Of a stretch of DNA of 64,000 bases, positions 8,431 to 20,100 are shown piece after piece. The first letter of the stretch is position 1. The number at the start of each line of letters is the position of its first letter. Where the stretch lies: contig NWBN01000031.1 in the NCBI GenBank assembly GCA_002633315.1, forward strand, positions 186,001 to 250,000. The letters are read 5' to 3'. Origin of the DNA: Bacteroidales bacterium Phil6. Its GTDB lineage: Bacteria; Bacteroidota; Bacteroidia; Bacteroidales; F082. The notes beneath the pieces are model-generated. The model worked only from the letters and a program-made list of their open reading frames with translations, ran no database searches and was not told the DNA's origin. A program made the position numbers and the translations under genes.

Positions 8431-8504
8431 GCCGGTGTAGCTCAGTTGGCCAGAGCACGTGATTTGTAATCTCGGGGTCGGGGGTTCGAATCCCTCCACC
8501 GGCT
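8431..8504 (+). tRNA. tRNA-Thr (TGT)
   Basis: A 74-base cloverleaf with acceptor GCCGGTG/CACCGGC, D arm GCTC/GAGC, loop TTTGTAA (anticodon TGT) and a T arm with TTCGAAT. The anticodon stem CGTGA/TCTCG has one T-T mismatch at its third pair. CCA is not encoded. Confidence 0.93.
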
Positions 8505-8529
8505 CGTGTAATTTCATGATAAATAAAAT

Positions 8530-8611
8530 GGGGGAGTCGCATAGTGGCAATTGCAACAGACTGTAAATCTGTCCTCGGATGAGTTCGGTGGTTCGAGTCC
8601 ACCCTCCCCCA
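8530..8611 (+). tRNA. tRNA-Tyr (GTA)
   Basis: An 82-base class II tRNA with acceptor GGGGGAG/CTCCCCC, anticodon stem-loop CAGACTGTAAATCTG (anticodon GTA) and a long variable arm. It is the second gene of the tRNA-tuf cluster. Confidence 0.95.
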
Positions 8612-8621
8612 CAAAAAACAA

Positions 8622-8694
8622 GCGGAAGTAGCTCATTTGGCAGAGCGAAAGCCTTCCAAGCTTTAGGTGGCGGGTTCGAGCCCCGTCTTCCGCT
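8622..8694 (+). tRNA. tRNA-Gly (TCC)
   Basis: A 73-base cloverleaf, acceptor GCGGAAG/CTTCCGC, anticodon loop CTTCCAA (anticodon TCC), T loop TTCGAGC. Confidence 0.95.
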
Positions 8695-8702
8695 CATAGA
8701 AT

Positions 8703-8774
<72 letters not shown>

Positions 8775-8818
8775 CTGTAGGATTTTAATAGAATATTTAA
8801 CCTTAAGTAAAATAAGTT

Positions 8819-10009
8819 ATGGCAAAAGAAAAATTTGAAAGATCCAAACCGCACGTCAATATTGGTACTATTGGCCACGTTGACCATGGTAAGACTACTT
8901 TAACTGCTGCTATTACCAAACATTTGCAGAATAAAGGTTTGGCAGAGTTCAAATCATTTGATTCAATCGACGCTGCTCCGGAAGAGAAAGAAAGAGGTAT
9001 TACTATTAATACAGCTCACGTAGAGTATCAAACAGAGAAACGTCACTATGCACACGTTGATTGTCCCGGTCACGCTGACTATGTTAAGAACATGGTTACC
9101 GGTGCTGCCCAAATGGACGGCGCAATCATCGTTGTCGCTGCAACAGATGGTCCTATGCCTCAAACACGTGAACACATCCTTCTCGCCCGTCAGGTTGGTG
9201 TGCCGAGATTGGTTGTTTTCTTGAATAAAGTTGACTTGGTTGACGACGAAGAGTTGTTGGAACTCGTCGAAATGGAAGTCAGAGACTTGTTGAGCAAATA
9301 TGAATTCGATGGCGACAATACTCCTATCATCAGAGGTTCAGCACTCGGTGCATTGAATGATGACCCGAAATGGACTCCTTGCATTGATGAGTTGATGGAC
9401 GCTTGCGATACTTGGATTCCTGAGCCGGAAAGAGCTGTCGATAAACCGTTCTTGATGCCTATCGAAGACGTGTTCTCAATCACAGGTCGTGGTACAGTTG
9501 CTACAGGTCGTATCGAAACCGGTATCATTAAAGTCGGTGACCCTGTCGATATAATCGGTATGGGTGCTGAGAAACTGAAATCAGTTGTTACAGGTGTTGA
9601 GATGTTCCGCAAGATTTTGGACGAAGGTGAAGCCGGTGATAACGCAGGTCTCCTCCTCCGTGGTATCGACAAAGATGAAATCCGTCGTGGTATGGTTATA
9701 GCAAAACCGGGTTCAATTAAACCTCATAACCACTTCAAAGGTGAAGTCTATGTCCTTTCAAAAGATGAAGGCGGTCGTCATACCCCGTTTAGAAACAAAT
9801 ATCGTCCTCAGTTCTATTTCAGAACAACTGACGTCACAGGTGAGATTACTCTTCCTGAAGGAATGGAAATGGTTATGCCTGGCGACCACGTTACAATAGA
9901 CGTTAAGCTTATCTCTGAGATAGCTATGGATAAAGGTCTCCGTTTCGCTATCCGTGAAGGAGGTCGTACCGTTGGCTCCGGTCAGGTTACTGAAATTATA
10001 GACGATTGA
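8819..10009 (+). CDS. tuf: elongation factor Tu
   Basis: EF-Tu delivers aminoacyl-tRNA to the ribosome as a GTP complex. The 396-residue protein has G1 GHVDHGKT (near 19), G2 with the conserved Thr in [13 protein letters not shown]3 DCPGHADY, G4 NKVD and the two C-terminal beta-barrel domains. The gene follows tRNA-Thr-Tyr-Gly-Thr, the same tRNA order as E. coli tufB. No Shine-Dalgarno sequence precedes the ATG. A terminator hairpin follows 16 bases after the stop. Confidence 0.98.
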   Translation: MAKEKFERSKPHVNIGTIGHVDHGKTTLTAAITKHLQNKGLAEFKSFDSIDAAPEEKERGITINTAHVEYQTEKRHYAHVDCPGHADYVKNMVTGAAQMDGAIIVVAATDGPMPQTREHILLARQVGVPRLVVFLNKVDLVDDEELLELVEMEVRDLLSKYEFDGDNTPIIRGSALGALNDDPKWTPCIDELMDACDTWIPEPERAVDKPFLMPIEDVFSITGRGTVATGRIETGIIKVGDPVDIIGMGAEKLKSVVTGVEMFRKILDEGEAGDNAGLLLRGIDKDEIRRGMVIAKPGSIKPHNHFKGEVYVLSKDEGGRHTPFRNKYRPQFYFRTTDVTGEITLPEGMEMVMPGDHVTIDVKLISEIAMDKGLRFAIREGGRTVGSGQVTEIIDD

Positions 10010-10024
10010 TATAATAAATAATTG

Positions 10025-10065
10025 AGGGCGCCTGCTATTCCTTGGAGTAGGGTGCCCTTGTTTTT
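10025..10065 (+). terminator. terminator between tuf and tRNA-Trp
   Basis: Stem AGGGCGCC/GGTGCCCT (10025-10032 and 10051-10058, one G-T pair) with an 18-base loop, followed by TGTTTTT. The T run ends at the base before the tRNA-Trp gene. Confidence 0.75.
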
Positions 10066-10138
10066 ACAGGCGTAGCTCAATTGGTAGAGTAGTGGTCTCC
10101 AAAACCATTGGTTGAGGGTTCGAGTCCTTCCGCCTGTG
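10066..10138 (+). tRNA. tRNA-Trp (CCA)
   Basis: A 73-base cloverleaf, acceptor ACAGGCG/CGCCTGT, anticodon loop CTCCAAA (anticodon CCA), T loop TTCGAGT. It sits just before secE and has no recognisable promoter of its own. tRNA-Trp before secE-nusG is a common arrangement. Confidence 0.95.
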
Positions 10139-10159
10139 CTTTAAAACAGTTCAAACAAT

Positions 10160-10351
10160 ATGAAAAAGTTTATAAACTACATCAAAGAATGTTACACCGA
10201 GTTGGTTGAAAAAGTTAGCTGGCCGACTTGGAAAGAACTCCAAAGTAGTGCTATCGTCGTATCCATTGCTTCCCTGATAATCGCAATAGTGGTTTATATG
10301 ATGGATAAGTCTTTTGAAGTTTTGTTGGAGAATTTTTATCGTATTTTCTAA
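10160..10351 (+). CDS. secE: preprotein translocase subunit SecE
   Basis: This 63-residue protein has the short-form SecE layout: an amphipathic helix with KVSWPTWKEL (near 19-28) followed by one transmembrane helix (about 30-48). It forms the SecYEG channel in the inner membrane. It lies 21 bases after tRNA-Trp and is followed by nusG, the near-universal order. No strong Shine-Dalgarno sequence precedes it. Confidence 0.96.
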   Translation: MKKFINYIKECYTELVEKVSWPTWKELQSSAIVVSIASLIIAIVVYMMDKSFEVLLENFYRIF

Positions 10352-10404
10352 CAAAAGTTGTTTGATCTAACTAATCGTCATTCAACTATTTTTTAATACT
10401 TATT

Positions 10405-10956
10405 ATGATGAGTGAACAGAACGAAAAGAAATGGTATGTTGTTCGTGCAGTTAGTGGCAAAGAGAAAAAGGTAAAGGAATATCTCGATGCGGAGATTGCA
10501 CGTCGTGCCGATTTACAAGGTCTGATTTCACAAGTGCTGATTCCAACAGAAAAGGTGTTCTCGGTACGTAATGGTAAGAAAATTAGTAAGGAAAGAAATT
10601 ATCTTCCGGGCTATGTTCTTATTGAAGCCGTCCTTAATGGTGAGGTCAGTCATGTCATAAAAAATACACCTAATGTTTTGGGATTTCTCGGCACAAAAGG
10701 TGAGGCAGACCCGCTCCGCCGTGAGGAGGTGAGCAGAATACTCGGAAAAGTTGATGAACTTGCTGAATCAGGTGAGGGAAGCGACCTTACTTTTATAGTC
10801 GGAGAAACTGTTGTGGTTAACGACGGACCTTTCAGTAGTTTTAGCGGTATTATAGAAGAAGTTAACGAAGAGAAGAAAAAACTCAAAGTTATGGTGAAAA
10901 TCTTCGGCCGCAAAACACCTCTTGAACTTAGTTATTTCCAAGTAAAAAGAGAATAG
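10405..10956 (+). CDS. nusG: transcription termination/antitermination factor NusG
   Basis: NusG binds the RNA polymerase clamp and links it to the ribosome or Rho. The 183-residue protein has an NGN domain ([15 protein letters not shown] to about 115) and a C-terminal KOW domain from about 130 ([16 protein letters not shown]). Two consecutive ATG codons (10405, 10408) are possible starts. It sits in the canonical secE-nusG-rplK order. Confidence 0.97.
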   Translation: MMSEQNEKKWYVVRAVSGKEKKVKEYLDAEIARRADLQGLISQVLIPTEKVFSVRNGKKISKERNYLPGYVLIEAVLNGEVSHVIKNTPNVLGFLGTKGEADPLRREEVSRILGKVDELAESGEGSDLTFIVGETVVVNDGPFSSFSGIIEEVNEEKKKLKVMVKIFGRKTPLELSYFQVKRE

Positions 10957-11000
10957 CGAATGTGATTAATGTTTCATTTAACTTTTTATAAGATTTTAAA

Positions 11001-11444
11001 ATGAAAGAAGTAAGCGGATTAATTAAACTGCAAATCAAAGGAGGAGCCGCTAATCCTTCACCTCCTGTAGGACCTGCTTTGGGTTCTAAAGGAGTGAACA
11101 TCATGGAGTTTTGCAAACAATTCAATGCCCGTACCCAAGACCAGGCCGGTAAAGTACTTCCGGTGATTATAACGGTCTATAAGGACAAGTCATTCGATTT
11201 TGTTGTAAAAGCTTCCCCTGTTGCTGTCTCTATACTTGAAGCAGCAAAGATTTCCAAAGGTTCAAAAGAACCTAACCGTTCTAAGGTTGGCTCTTTGACT
11301 TGGGATACTGTACGTGCTATAGCAGAGAATAAGATGAAAGATATGAACGCTTTCACAATTGAATCTGCAATGAGCATGGTGGCAGGCACTGCTCGTAGTA
11401 TGGGTGTGAAGATTACAGGCGAATCACCTTTAAAAAAAGACTAA
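11001..11444 (+). CDS. rplK: 50S ribosomal protein uL11
   Basis: A 147-residue protein with the Pro-rich N-terminal motif [22 protein letters not shown], and a C-terminal 23S-binding domain from about 75. It forms the base of the L7/L12 stalk and the GTPase-associated centre. It follows nusG by 44 bases and precedes rplA. Confidence 0.98.
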   Translation: MKEVSGLIKLQIKGGAANPSPPVGPALGSKGVNIMEFCKQFNARTQDQAGKVLPVIITVYKDKSFDFVVKASPVAVSILEAAKISKGSKEPNRSKVGSLTWDTVRAIAENKMKDMNAFTIESAMSMVAGTARSMGVKITGESPLKKD

Positions 11445-11482
11445 GTCTTTAAGCGTTTGTAGAACAAAAAAAAGAATTTCAA

Positions 11483-12178
11483 ATGGCAAAAGTATCTAAA
11501 CAAAGAAAAGAAGCTTTAGCTAAGTTCGACAAAAGCAAGGTTTACTCCTTGAAAGAAGCGATTGATATCGTTAAAGAAATCACTTACACTAAATTTGATG
11601 CTTCGGTTGACTTGAACATCCGTTTGGGAGTGGACCCGCGTAAAGCCAATCAAATGGTACGTGGTAGTGTCACTTTGCCTCACGGAACCGGTAAGTCGGT
11701 GCGCGTTTTGGTCCTTTGTACACCGGACCGTGCCCAGGAAGCAATAGATGCAGGTGCTGATTACGTCGGATTTGAGGATTATATCCAGAAAATCAAAGAC
11801 GGATGGGTTGATGTCGATGTCATAATTACCACGCCTACAGCCATGCCTAAGGTAGGAGCTCTCGGTAGAATCCTCGGTCCTCGTGGATTGATGCCGAATC
11901 CTAAAACCGGTACTGTGACAATGGAGGTTGGTAAAGCTGTTCAAGAAGTAAAAGCCGGTAAAATCGATTTCAAAGTTGATAAATACGGAATCGTTGACTC
12001 ACCGATTGCTAAAGTCAGTTTTAGTGCCGAAAAGATTTTTGATAACGCAAAGGCTCTTATCCAGACCGTTATTAAATTGAAACCGGCAGCAGCTAAAGGT
12101 ACTTATGTGAAAAGTATCTTCATCTCGAGTACAATGAGCCCCGGAGTTGAAGTTGACGTTAAATCAGTAACTATCTAA
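11483..12178 (+). CDS. rplA: 50S ribosomal protein uL1
   Basis: A 231-residue L1-stalk protein with the conserved segments [12 protein letters not shown] (near 67) and [20 protein letters not shown] (near 129-148). In many bacteria L1 represses its own operon by binding its mRNA; no site is claimed here. It is 38 bases after rplK and 17 before rplJ. Confidence 0.98.
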   Translation: MAKVSKQRKEALAKFDKSKVYSLKEAIDIVKEITYTKFDASVDLNIRLGVDPRKANQMVRGSVTLPHGTGKSVRVLVLCTPDRAQEAIDAGADYVGFEDYIQKIKDGWVDVDVIITTPTAMPKVGALGRILGPRGLMPNPKTGTVTMEVGKAVQEVKAGKIDFKVDKYGIVDSPIAKVSFSAEKIFDNAKALIQTVIKLKPAAAKGTYVKSIFISSTMSPGVEVDVKSVTI

Positions 12179-12195
12179 CCTAAAATAAGATTGAC

Positions 12196-12717
12196 ATGAG
12201 AAGAGAAAATAAAGAGGTTATAATAGAATCTATAACGAATTTGTTGAATACATCTGCTAATCTTTATGTGACAGATATTGAAGCTCTTAATGCTGAGAAA
12301 ACTTCGCAGTTGAGAAGATTGTGTTTCAACAGTCAGGTCAAGCTTGTTGTGGTAAAGAATGCTTTACTGAAAAAAGCTATGGAAAGAACAGGTAAGGATT
12401 ATGGTGATCTTTATACAGTTCTTAAAGGAACCACCGCTCTTATGTTGTCGGAAAATGGCAACGCACCGGCAAAATTGATAAAGACTTTCCGTAAAAATAA
12501 TGATCGTCCTATATTAAAAGGTGCTTACATTGAAGAATGTGTTTATCTCGGAGATAATATGCTTGACACATTGGCAAGCATCAAGTCAAAGAACGAGTTG
12601 ATAGCCGATGTTATCGCCTTGTTGCAATCTCCTGTCAAAAATGTTCTTGGAGCATTGCAGTCTGGTGGTCACATACTCAGCGGTGTCGTGAAGACCTTAT
12701 CCGAAAGACCGGAATAA
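12196..12717 (+). CDS. rplJ: 50S ribosomal protein uL10
   Basis: A 173-residue protein of the L10 family: globular N-terminal rRNA-binding domain with KLVVVKNALLKKAM (near 50) and a C-terminal helix that binds L7/L12 dimers. It is the anchor of the ribosomal stalk. It starts 17 bases after rplA and precedes rplL, the usual pair. Confidence 0.97.
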   Translation: MRRENKEVIIESITNLLNTSANLYVTDIEALNAEKTSQLRRLCFNSQVKLVVVKNALLKKAMERTGKDYGDLYTVLKGTTALMLSENGNAPAKLIKTFRKNNDRPILKGAYIEECVYLGDNMLDTLASIKSKNELIADVIALLQSPVKNVLGALQSGGHILSGVVKTLSERPE

Positions 12718-12790
12718 TCAATGAATGTATCTCATTCACAAAAATAAAAAAAAAGAAAAAATATTGTATAACAAATAAAAACGAAGAAAA

Positions 12791-13168
12791 ATGGCAGATT
12801 TAAAAGCTTTTGCTGAACAATTAGTAAACCTTACAGTAAAAGAGGTCAATGAACTCGCAGCAATATTGAAAGAAGAATATGGTATAGAACCAGCAGCAGC
12901 TGCAGCAGTCGTGGCAGCTCCGGCAGCAGGCGGTGAAGCAGTAGCAGCAGAAGAAAAAACTTCTTTTGATGTTATCCTCAAATCAGCCGGCGCATCAAAA
13001 TTGGGCGTTGTGAAATTGGTTAAGGAATTAACCAGCCTCGGTTTGAAAGAAGCTAAGGAATTAGTTGACGCTGCTCCTAAAGCTATCAAAGAAGGTGTAA
13101 GCAAAGATGAAGCTAATGCACTTAAGGCTCAGTTAGAAGAAGCTGGTGCAGAAGTCGAAATTAAATAA
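12791..13168 (+). CDS. rplL: 50S ribosomal protein bL12 (L7/L12)
   Basis: A 125-residue stalk protein with an N-terminal dimerisation domain, an Ala-rich hinge (about 34-54) and a C-terminal domain with [24 protein letters not shown], which recruits translational GTPases. An imperfect hairpin with a T-rich tail follows the stop. Confidence 0.98.
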   Translation: MADLKAFAEQLVNLTVKEVNELAAILKEEYGIEPAAAAAVVAAPAAGGEAVAAEEKTSFDVILKSAGASKLGVVKLVKELTSLGLKEAKELVDAAPKAIKEGVSKDEANALKAQLEEAGAEVEIK

Positions 13169-13188
13169 GGATTTTATCCTGTAATAAG

Positions 13189-13247
13189 GGCATAAACACC
13201 TCGGCTCCTGTGATGATCAGGTGCTGAGGTTTATGCCTATATTTTTC
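13189..13247 (+). terminator. hairpin between rplL and rpoB, probable partial terminator
   Basis: A 9-bp stem GGCATAAAC/GTTTATGCC (13189-13197 and 13229-13237) extends after a two-base bulge by CTC/GAG and further pairs, and is followed by TATATTTTTC. It sits where E. coli has its rplL-rpoB attenuator. Confidence 0.7.
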
Positions 13248-13305
13248 GTTGTGAAAAACGCCTCTATAATTTATAGCTTTTAGAAATCATAAAAAATATA
13301 ACACT

Positions 13306-16300
13306 TTGGCAGACAAATCATTAGAACGAATCAGTTTCACGTCTATAAAAAAAACTTTTGAATATCCTGATTTTCTCGATATTCAACTTAAATCTTTTCA
13401 GGATTTCTTCCAGTTGGATACTAATCCCGATAATAGAAAAAATGAAGGACTGTTTAAGGTTTTTACAGAAAACTTCCCTATTACAGACGCAAGAAACAAC
13501 TTTGTACTCGAGTTTCTCGATTACTATATCGATGCACCACAATATGAGATAAGCGAGTGTATCGAACGTGGCTTGAGTTATTGTGTAAGACTTAAAGCCA
13601 AATTAAAACTTTCATGTACCGATGAAGAACATGAAGACTTCGAAACAATAGTTCAGGATGTATATCTCGGTTTGATTCCTTATATGACACCTCAAGGTAC
13701 TTTCGTCATAAATGGAGCAGAACGTGTCGTGGTATCTCAACTGCACCGTTCACCGGGTGTTTTCTTCGGGTCAAGTGTGCATACCAACGGAACAACATTG
13801 TATTCCGCTCGTATCATACCTTTTAAGGGCTCATGGATGGAGTTCTCGACTGATATCAGCAACGTGATGTATGCTTATATCGACCGCAAGAAAAAATTAC
13901 CTATAACTACTTTGTTGCGCGCCATCGGTTATGAAACAGATAAAGACATACTCGATATCTTTAATCTCGCTGAGGAGGTTAAAGTCTCGAGAAATGGTCT
14001 CAAGAAAGTGTTAGGTCGTAAACTGGCAGCAAGAGTATTGCGCTCACGTTTCGAGGACTTCGTCAATGAAGAGACGGGTGAATGTGTCTCCATAGAACGT
14101 AATGAGACTCTTATAGAAAGAGGTACAATACTTGAACCGGAACATATTGACATTATTCTTAATGCAGGTGTCAAGTCTATTCTGTTGCATAAAGAACAGG
14201 TTAATACTACCGATTTCGCGATTATTTTCAATACCTTGCAGAAAGATACCACTAACTCTGAAAAAGAAGCCGTGGAGTATATCTACCGTCAGTTGCGTAA
14301 TGCCGAACCACCGGATGAGGAAACTGCTCGTGGTATCATAGAAAAACTATTCTTCTCCGACAAACGTTATGATCTCGGAGAGGTGGGACGCTATAGAATA
14401 AACCGTAAACTCGGATTGCAAATTCCGGAAGATGTCAAGGTTTTAACAAAAGAAGATATTATATCTATAATAAAATATTTGATAGACCTTTCAAATAGTA
14501 AAGCTGAAGTTGATGATATTGACCACCTCAGCAACCGAAGAATCAGAACTGTGGGAGAACAGTTGTATGCTCAGTTTGGAGTGGGTCTCGCTCGTATGGC
14601 TCGTACTATACGCGAACGAATGAATGTACGTGACAATGAGGTGTTTACACCGACAGACCTGATTAATGCCAAGACACTGTCGTCTGTTATCAACTCATTC
14701 TTTGGTACCAATCAGTTGTCCCAGTTTATGGACCAGACAAATCCTTTGTCAGAGGTTACTCATAAACGTCGTATTTCTGCTTTGGGACCTGGCGGCCTTT
14801 CTCGAGACCGTGCAGGCTTCGAGGTGCGTGACGTTCACTATTCTCATTATGGTCGTCTTTGTACCATAGAGACCCCGGAAGGTCCTAACATCGGGTTGAT
14901 TTCTTCACTTTGCGTTTTCGCAAAAATAAATAAATTGGGATTCATAGAAACCCCATATCGTGAAGTTAAAGATGGTGTGGTTGACTTCCAGAAACAGCCA
15001 ATTTTCCTTACTGCTGAAGAAGAAGAAGACAAGATCATCGCTCAGGCATGTACAAATATGGATGATGACGGAAAGATAACTGACGAAATGGTGAAAGCTC
15101 GTTATATAGCCGACTATCCTATTGTCACTCCCGATGAAGTGCATCTTATGGATGTGGCACCTAATCAGATATCGTCAGTGGCGGCATCTCTTATCCCGTT
15201 CCTTGAACATGACGACGCCAACCGTGCCTTGATGGGATCTAACATGATGCGTCAGGCTGTGCCTCTTATGAATCCTGAAGCTCCTATAGTAGGAACAGGT
15301 ATTGAACGTTATGTGGCAAGAGATTCACGAATCCTTGTCGAGGCAGAGGGCGATGGAGAGGTGATTTTCGTCGATTCTACAAAGATAACAATAAAATATA
15401 ATAGAACAGATAAAGAAAGACTCGTTAGTTTTGATGATGACATTAAGACTTACGAACTTATCAAATATGCCAGAACAAATCAGAATACCAGCATCAATCA
15501 GAAACCTATAGTGAGAAAGGGAGAACATGTTACCAAGGGTCAGATATTGACAGAAGGTTATGCCACTGCCGACGGAGACCTGGCTCTCGGTCGTAACCTT
15601 ATGGTGGCTTTCATGCCATGGAAAGGTTATAACTATGAGGATGCTATTGTTATTTCTGAACGCATAGTGAAAGAGGATATCTTTACTTCCATACATATTG
15701 AGGAATTTACTCTTGAAGTACGTGACACAAAACGAGGTTTGGAAGAACTTACAAATGATATTCCCAATGTCAGTTTCGAGGCAACAAAAGAACTCGATGA
15801 GAACGGTCTTATCAGAGTTGGTGCTTTGGTGAAAGAAGGTGATATCCTTATCGGAAAGATAACGCCAAAGGGAGAAACTGACCCTTCACCTGAAGAGAAA
15901 TTGCTGCGTGCAATATTCGGTGATAAGGCTGGCGATGTCAAAAATGCATCGCTTAAAGCCGGTCCTTCAATGAAAGGCGTGGTGATAGGAAAACGTTTGT
16001 TCTCAAGAGTTGTTAAAGACCGTAAATCAAAGTCTAAAGATAAAGATGTCATAGCAGAACTTGAAAAAGAATGTCAGACACAAGTCGATGAACTTAAATC
16101 AATACTCGTTGAGAAATTGTTCTCATTGTTGGATGGTCGCTCATCAATAGGCGTATATAATAACTTTAAGGAAGTTATAATAGCTAAGAAAGTGAAGTTT
16201 ACCAAGAAAGTGTTGATGAACATTGATTATATGTCTGTCAATCCTTATAAATGGACCTCGGATCCCGAAATCAACGAGATGATAGTGACTATGATTAATA

Positions 16301-17112
16301 ATTATAATGTCAAATACAAGAAGATTTTGGGTGTCTTTAGCCGTAAAAAGAATGTTGCAAGCGTAGGCGATGAGTTGCCGAACGGTATTGTTCAGATGGC
16401 AAAGGTATATGTCGCACAAAAACGTAAGTTGAATATTGGCGATAAAATGGCCGGTCGTCACGGAAACAAGGGTATTGTATCCAAGATAGTGCGTGAAGAG
16501 GATATGCCGTTCCTCGAAGATGGAACACCGGTAGATATTGTATTGAATCCCTTGGGCGTGCCGTCACGTATGAACTTGGGACAGATATACGAGACCGTCC
16601 TCGGTTGGGCAGGCAAGAAACTCGGTGTGAAGTTTGCAACTCCTATTTTTGACGGTGCTACGTTGGAAGAGATTAATGATTATTTGGCAAAAGCAGGTCT
16701 TCCTGAAAATGGAAGAGTGCAGTTGTATGATGGAGGAACAGGAGAACCGTTCGACCAGAAGGCTACCGTGGGTTATATCTACATGCTTAAATTACACCAC
16801 ATGGTAGATGACAAGATGCACGCTCGTTCAATAGGACCATATTCCTTGATTACACAGCAACCGTTAGGTGGTAAAGCACAATTCGGTGGTCAACGTTTCG
16901 GAGAAATGGAGGTCTGGGCTTTGGAGGCTTTCGGCGCAAGTAACATTCTCCAGGAAATATTGACGGTGAAGTCTGATGACGTGGTTGGTAGAGCCAAGGC
17001 TTACGAATCTATCGTCAAAGGTGAGAATATGCCTACTCCTGGTATCCCGGAATCATTTAATGTCTTAATCCACGAATTGAGAGGACTCGGACTTGAAGTT
17101 ACGTTTGAATAA
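13306..17112 (+). CDS. rpoB: DNA-directed RNA polymerase subunit beta
   Basis: The beta subunit of the core polymerase, 1268 residues, full length for Bacteroidetes. Landmarks are the N-terminal [15 protein letters not shown], the rifampicin region with [21 protein letters not shown] and [16 protein letters not shown], and the C-terminal [14 protein letters not shown] and [20 protein letters not shown]. The Asp, His and Ser positions most often changed in rifampicin resistance have the susceptible residues. The start is a TTG ([10 protein letters not shown] follows) because no in-frame ATG lies nearby. Weak TAnnTTTG-like boxes occur near 13267-13281, but the gene is probably mainly read through from rplL. 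Confidence 0.98.
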   Translation: MADKSLERISFTSIKKTFEYPDFLDIQLKSFQDFFQLDTNPDNRKNEGLFKVFTENFPITDARNNFVLEFLDYYIDAPQYEISECIERGLSYCVRLKAKLKLSCTDEEHEDFETIVQDVYLGLIPYMTPQGTFVINGAERVVVSQLHRSPGVFFGSSVHTNGTTLYSARIIPFKGSWMEFSTDISNVMYAYIDRKKKLPITTLLRAIGYETDKDILDIFNLAEEVKVSRNGLKKVLGRKLAARVLRSRFEDFVNEETGECVSIERNETLIERGTILEPEHIDIILNAGVKSILLHKEQVNTTDFAIIFNTLQKDTTNSEKEAVEYIYRQLRNAEPPDEETARGIIEKLFFSDKRYDLGEVGRYRINRKLGLQIPEDVKVLTKEDIISIIKYLIDLSNSKAEVDDIDHLSNRRIRTVGEQLYAQFGVGLARMARTIRERMNVRDNEVFTPTDLINAKTLSSVINSFFGTNQLSQFMDQTNPLSEVTHKRRISALGPGGLSRDRAGFEVRDVHYSHYGRLCTIETPEGPNIGLISSLCVFAKINKLGFIETPYREVKDGVVDFQKQPIFLTAEEEEDKIIAQACTNMDDDGKITDEMVKARYIADYPIVTPDEVHLMDVAPNQISSVAASLIPFLEHDDANRALMGSNMMRQAVPLMNPEAPIVGTGIERYVARDSRILVEAEGDGEVIFVDSTKITIKYNRTDKERLVSFDDDIKTYELIKYARTNQNTSINQKPIVRKGEHVTKGQILTEGYATADGDLALGRNLMVAFMPWKGYNYEDAIVISERIVKEDIFTSIHIEEFTLEVRDTKRGLEELTNDIPNVSFEATKELDENGLIRVGALVKEGDILIGKITPKGETDPSPEEKLLRAIFGDKAGDVKNASLKAGPSMKGVVIGKRLFSRVVKDRKSKSKDKDVIAELEKECQTQVDELKSILVEKLFSLLDGRSSIGVYNNFKEVIIAKKVKFTKKVLMNIDYMSVNPYKWTSDPEINEMIVTMINNYNVKYKKILGVFSRKKNVASVGDELPNGIVQMAKVYVAQKRKLNIGDKMAGRHGNKGIVSKIVREEDMPFLEDGTPVDIVLNPLGVPSRMNLGQIYETVLGWAGKKLGVKFATPIFDGATLEEINDYLAKAGLPENGRVQLYDGGTGEPFDQKATVGYIYMLKLHHMVDDKMHARSIGPYSLITQQPLGGKAQFGGQRFGEMEVWALEAFGASNILQEILTVKSDDVVGRAKAYESIVKGENMPTPGIPESFNVLIHELRGLGLEVTFE

Positions 17113-17139
17113 TAAAGTTCTATAATATTTTGACCAAAT

Positions 17140-20100
17140 ATGGCTTTTAGGAACACAGTAAATAGCAATTTTTCAAAGATTACAATAAGTCTTGCATCAC
17201 CTGAGTCTATATTGGAACGCTCATACGGTGAAGTGCTTAAACCTGAAACAATCAATTATCGTACATATAAACCTGAACGCGATGGATTGTTCTGTGAGAG
17301 AATCTTTGGACCGGTAAAGGATTGGGAATGTCACTGCGGTAAATATAAACGTATCCGTTACAAAAATATCGTTTGCGACCGTTGTGGCGTGGAAGTGACT
17401 GAGAAAAAGGTAAGACGTGAAAGAACAGGTCACATCAAATTGGTGGTGCCTGTCGCTCATATCTGGTATTTCCGCTCCCTGCCTAATAAAATAGGTGCTT
17501 TACTCGGAATACAGACAAAAAAACTTGACAGTATCATCTATTATGAGAGATACGTCGTCATACAACCTGGTATCAAGGAAAAAGATGGTATCAATAAATT
17601 GGATTTGTTGTCGGAAGAAGAATATCTCGATATTCTCGAGAATCTTCCTGCTGATAATATGCATTTGCCTGATGATGACCCAAATAAATTTATTGCAAAA
17701 ATGGGTGCAGATGCCATTTATGACCTTTTGGCTCAATTGGATTTGGATAAGGAATCGGCAGAGTTGCGCGATAAGGCAGGAAAAGAGACTTCACAACAAC
17801 GTAAGCAAGATGCATTGAAACGTTTGCAAGTCTTTGAGGCTTTTCGTGATGCTCAGAAACGTATAGAAAATCGTCCTGAATGGATGATAATGAAAGTGGT
17901 GCCCGTGATACCTCCTGAGTTGAGACCGTTGGTGCCTCTCGATGGTGGCCGCTTCGCTACTTCGGATTTGAATGATCTCTACCGCCGTGTCATCATACGT
18001 AATAACCGTTTGAAACGACTTATTGAAATCAAAGCTCCTGATGTTATCATGCGTAATGAGAAACGTATGTTGCAGGAAGCTGTCGATTCATTGTTGGATA
18101 ACTCTCGCAAATCCAGTGCGGTGAAGACTGAATCCAATCGTCCTTTGAAATCACTTAGCGACAGCCTTAAAGGAAAATCAGGCCGTTTCCGTCAGAATCT
18201 GTTGGGTAAACGTGTTGACTATTCAGGTCGTTCCGTTATTGTCGTAGGTCCGGATCTCAATATGAACGAGTGCGGTCTTCCTAAAGATATGGCAGCCGAG
18301 TTGTTTAAACCGTTTATCATACGTAAACTGATAGAAAGAGGTAGAGTTAAAACTGTAAAATCAGCCAAGAAATTAATAGACAAGAAAGAAGCCGATGTAT
18401 GGGATATCTTGGAGAATATCTTGAAGGGTCACCCCATATTGTTGAATCGTGCTCCTACCTTGCACCGTCTCGGTATTCAGGCTTTCCAACCTAAACTCGT
18501 GGAAGGCAAGGCAATACGGTTGCACCCGTTGGTATGTACCGCATTCAACGCCGACTTCGACGGTGACCAGATGGCTGTCCACGTGCCACTCGGCAATGCA
18601 GCAGTGTTGGAAGCACAGATTTTAATGCTTGCTTCGCATAATATTCTGAATCCAGCCAATGGTATGCCTATTACAGTGCCTTCACAGGACATGGTATTGG
18701 GGTTGTATTATATCACAAAACCGCGTAAAAGTACTCCGGACCACCCGGTTAAAGGTGAAGGAAAACGTTTTTATTCGGCAGAAGAGGTTATTATCGCTTA
18801 TAATGAGAAAAAAGTCGATATGCACGCCATTATTTACGTTAATGTAACTGTGCGTGAAAATGATGAATTTGTCGAGAAAATGGTTGAGACGACAGTGGGA
18901 CGTGTGCTGTTCAATCAGTTGGTGCCCAAGGGATTCGGTTATATCAACCAATTGTTGAATAAAAAGGCTTTGCGTGATATTATCGGTGAGATGGTGAAAC
19001 TTCTTGGAACAGCCATCACAACGAAATTCCTTGATGATATCAAGAATATGGGGTATAATATGGCTTTCAAAGGCGGATTGTCATTCAACCTTGGTGATGT
19101 GTTGATTCCTACTGTTAAGGAAGAACTTATCAAACAGGCTAATGAAGAAGTCGCCGGTATTCGTGAAGAATACAATATGGGCTTTATTACAACAAATGAA
19201 CGTTATAATAAGATTATCGATATTTGGGGACATGTGGTAACCAAACTTACCGAAGAGGTTATGAACTTGCTTCCTAAAGATGACCAGGGATTCAACCCTG
19301 TGTTTATGATGCTTGATTCAGGAGCCCGTGGTTCCAAGGAACAGATTCGTCAGTTGTGCGGTATGCGTGGCTTGATGGCAAAACCTCAAAAATCTAATGC
19401 TGCCGGAGGTGCTGAGATTATTGAGAATCCTATTCTATCCAACTTTAAAGAAGGTCTTTCGGTGCTCGAGTACTTTATTTCTACTCACGGTGCCCGTAAG
19501 GGTCTTGCTGATACGGCTTTGAAGACAGCTGACGCCGGTTATCTTACACGTCGTCTTGTTGACGTGGCACACGATGTTATTGTCACTGAAAAAGATTGTG
19601 GTACTTTGAGAGGATTGACAATAAGTGCATTGCGTAGAGGTGACGAAATAGTGGAATCTTTGTATGACCGTATCTTGGGACGTGTCGCTCTGCATGACAT
19701 CTTCCACCCGCAGACCGGTGAGTTGTTGATTCAGGGAGGCCAGGAAATAACTGAACCTATAGCAGCTAAAATATGCGATTCTCCTATTGAGAGTGTTGAG
19801 ATTCGCTCAGTGTTGACATGTGAGTCGAAACATGGAGTATGCGCAAATTGTTATGGCCGTAACTTGGCATCCGGCAAACTCGTGCAAAGAGGTGAGGCTG
19901 TTGGCGTGATCGCGGCACAGTCAATCGGAGAACCGGGTACTCAGCTTACATTGCGTACTTTCCATCAAGGTGGTACTGCTTCCAAAACTATGGACGACTC
20001 TTCAATAAAAGCTAAATATAACGGTATCCTTGAAATAGATGAACTTCGTGTTGAGGATTATGTGGATAAAGATGATAGAAAATATCAGGTGGTGATAGGA

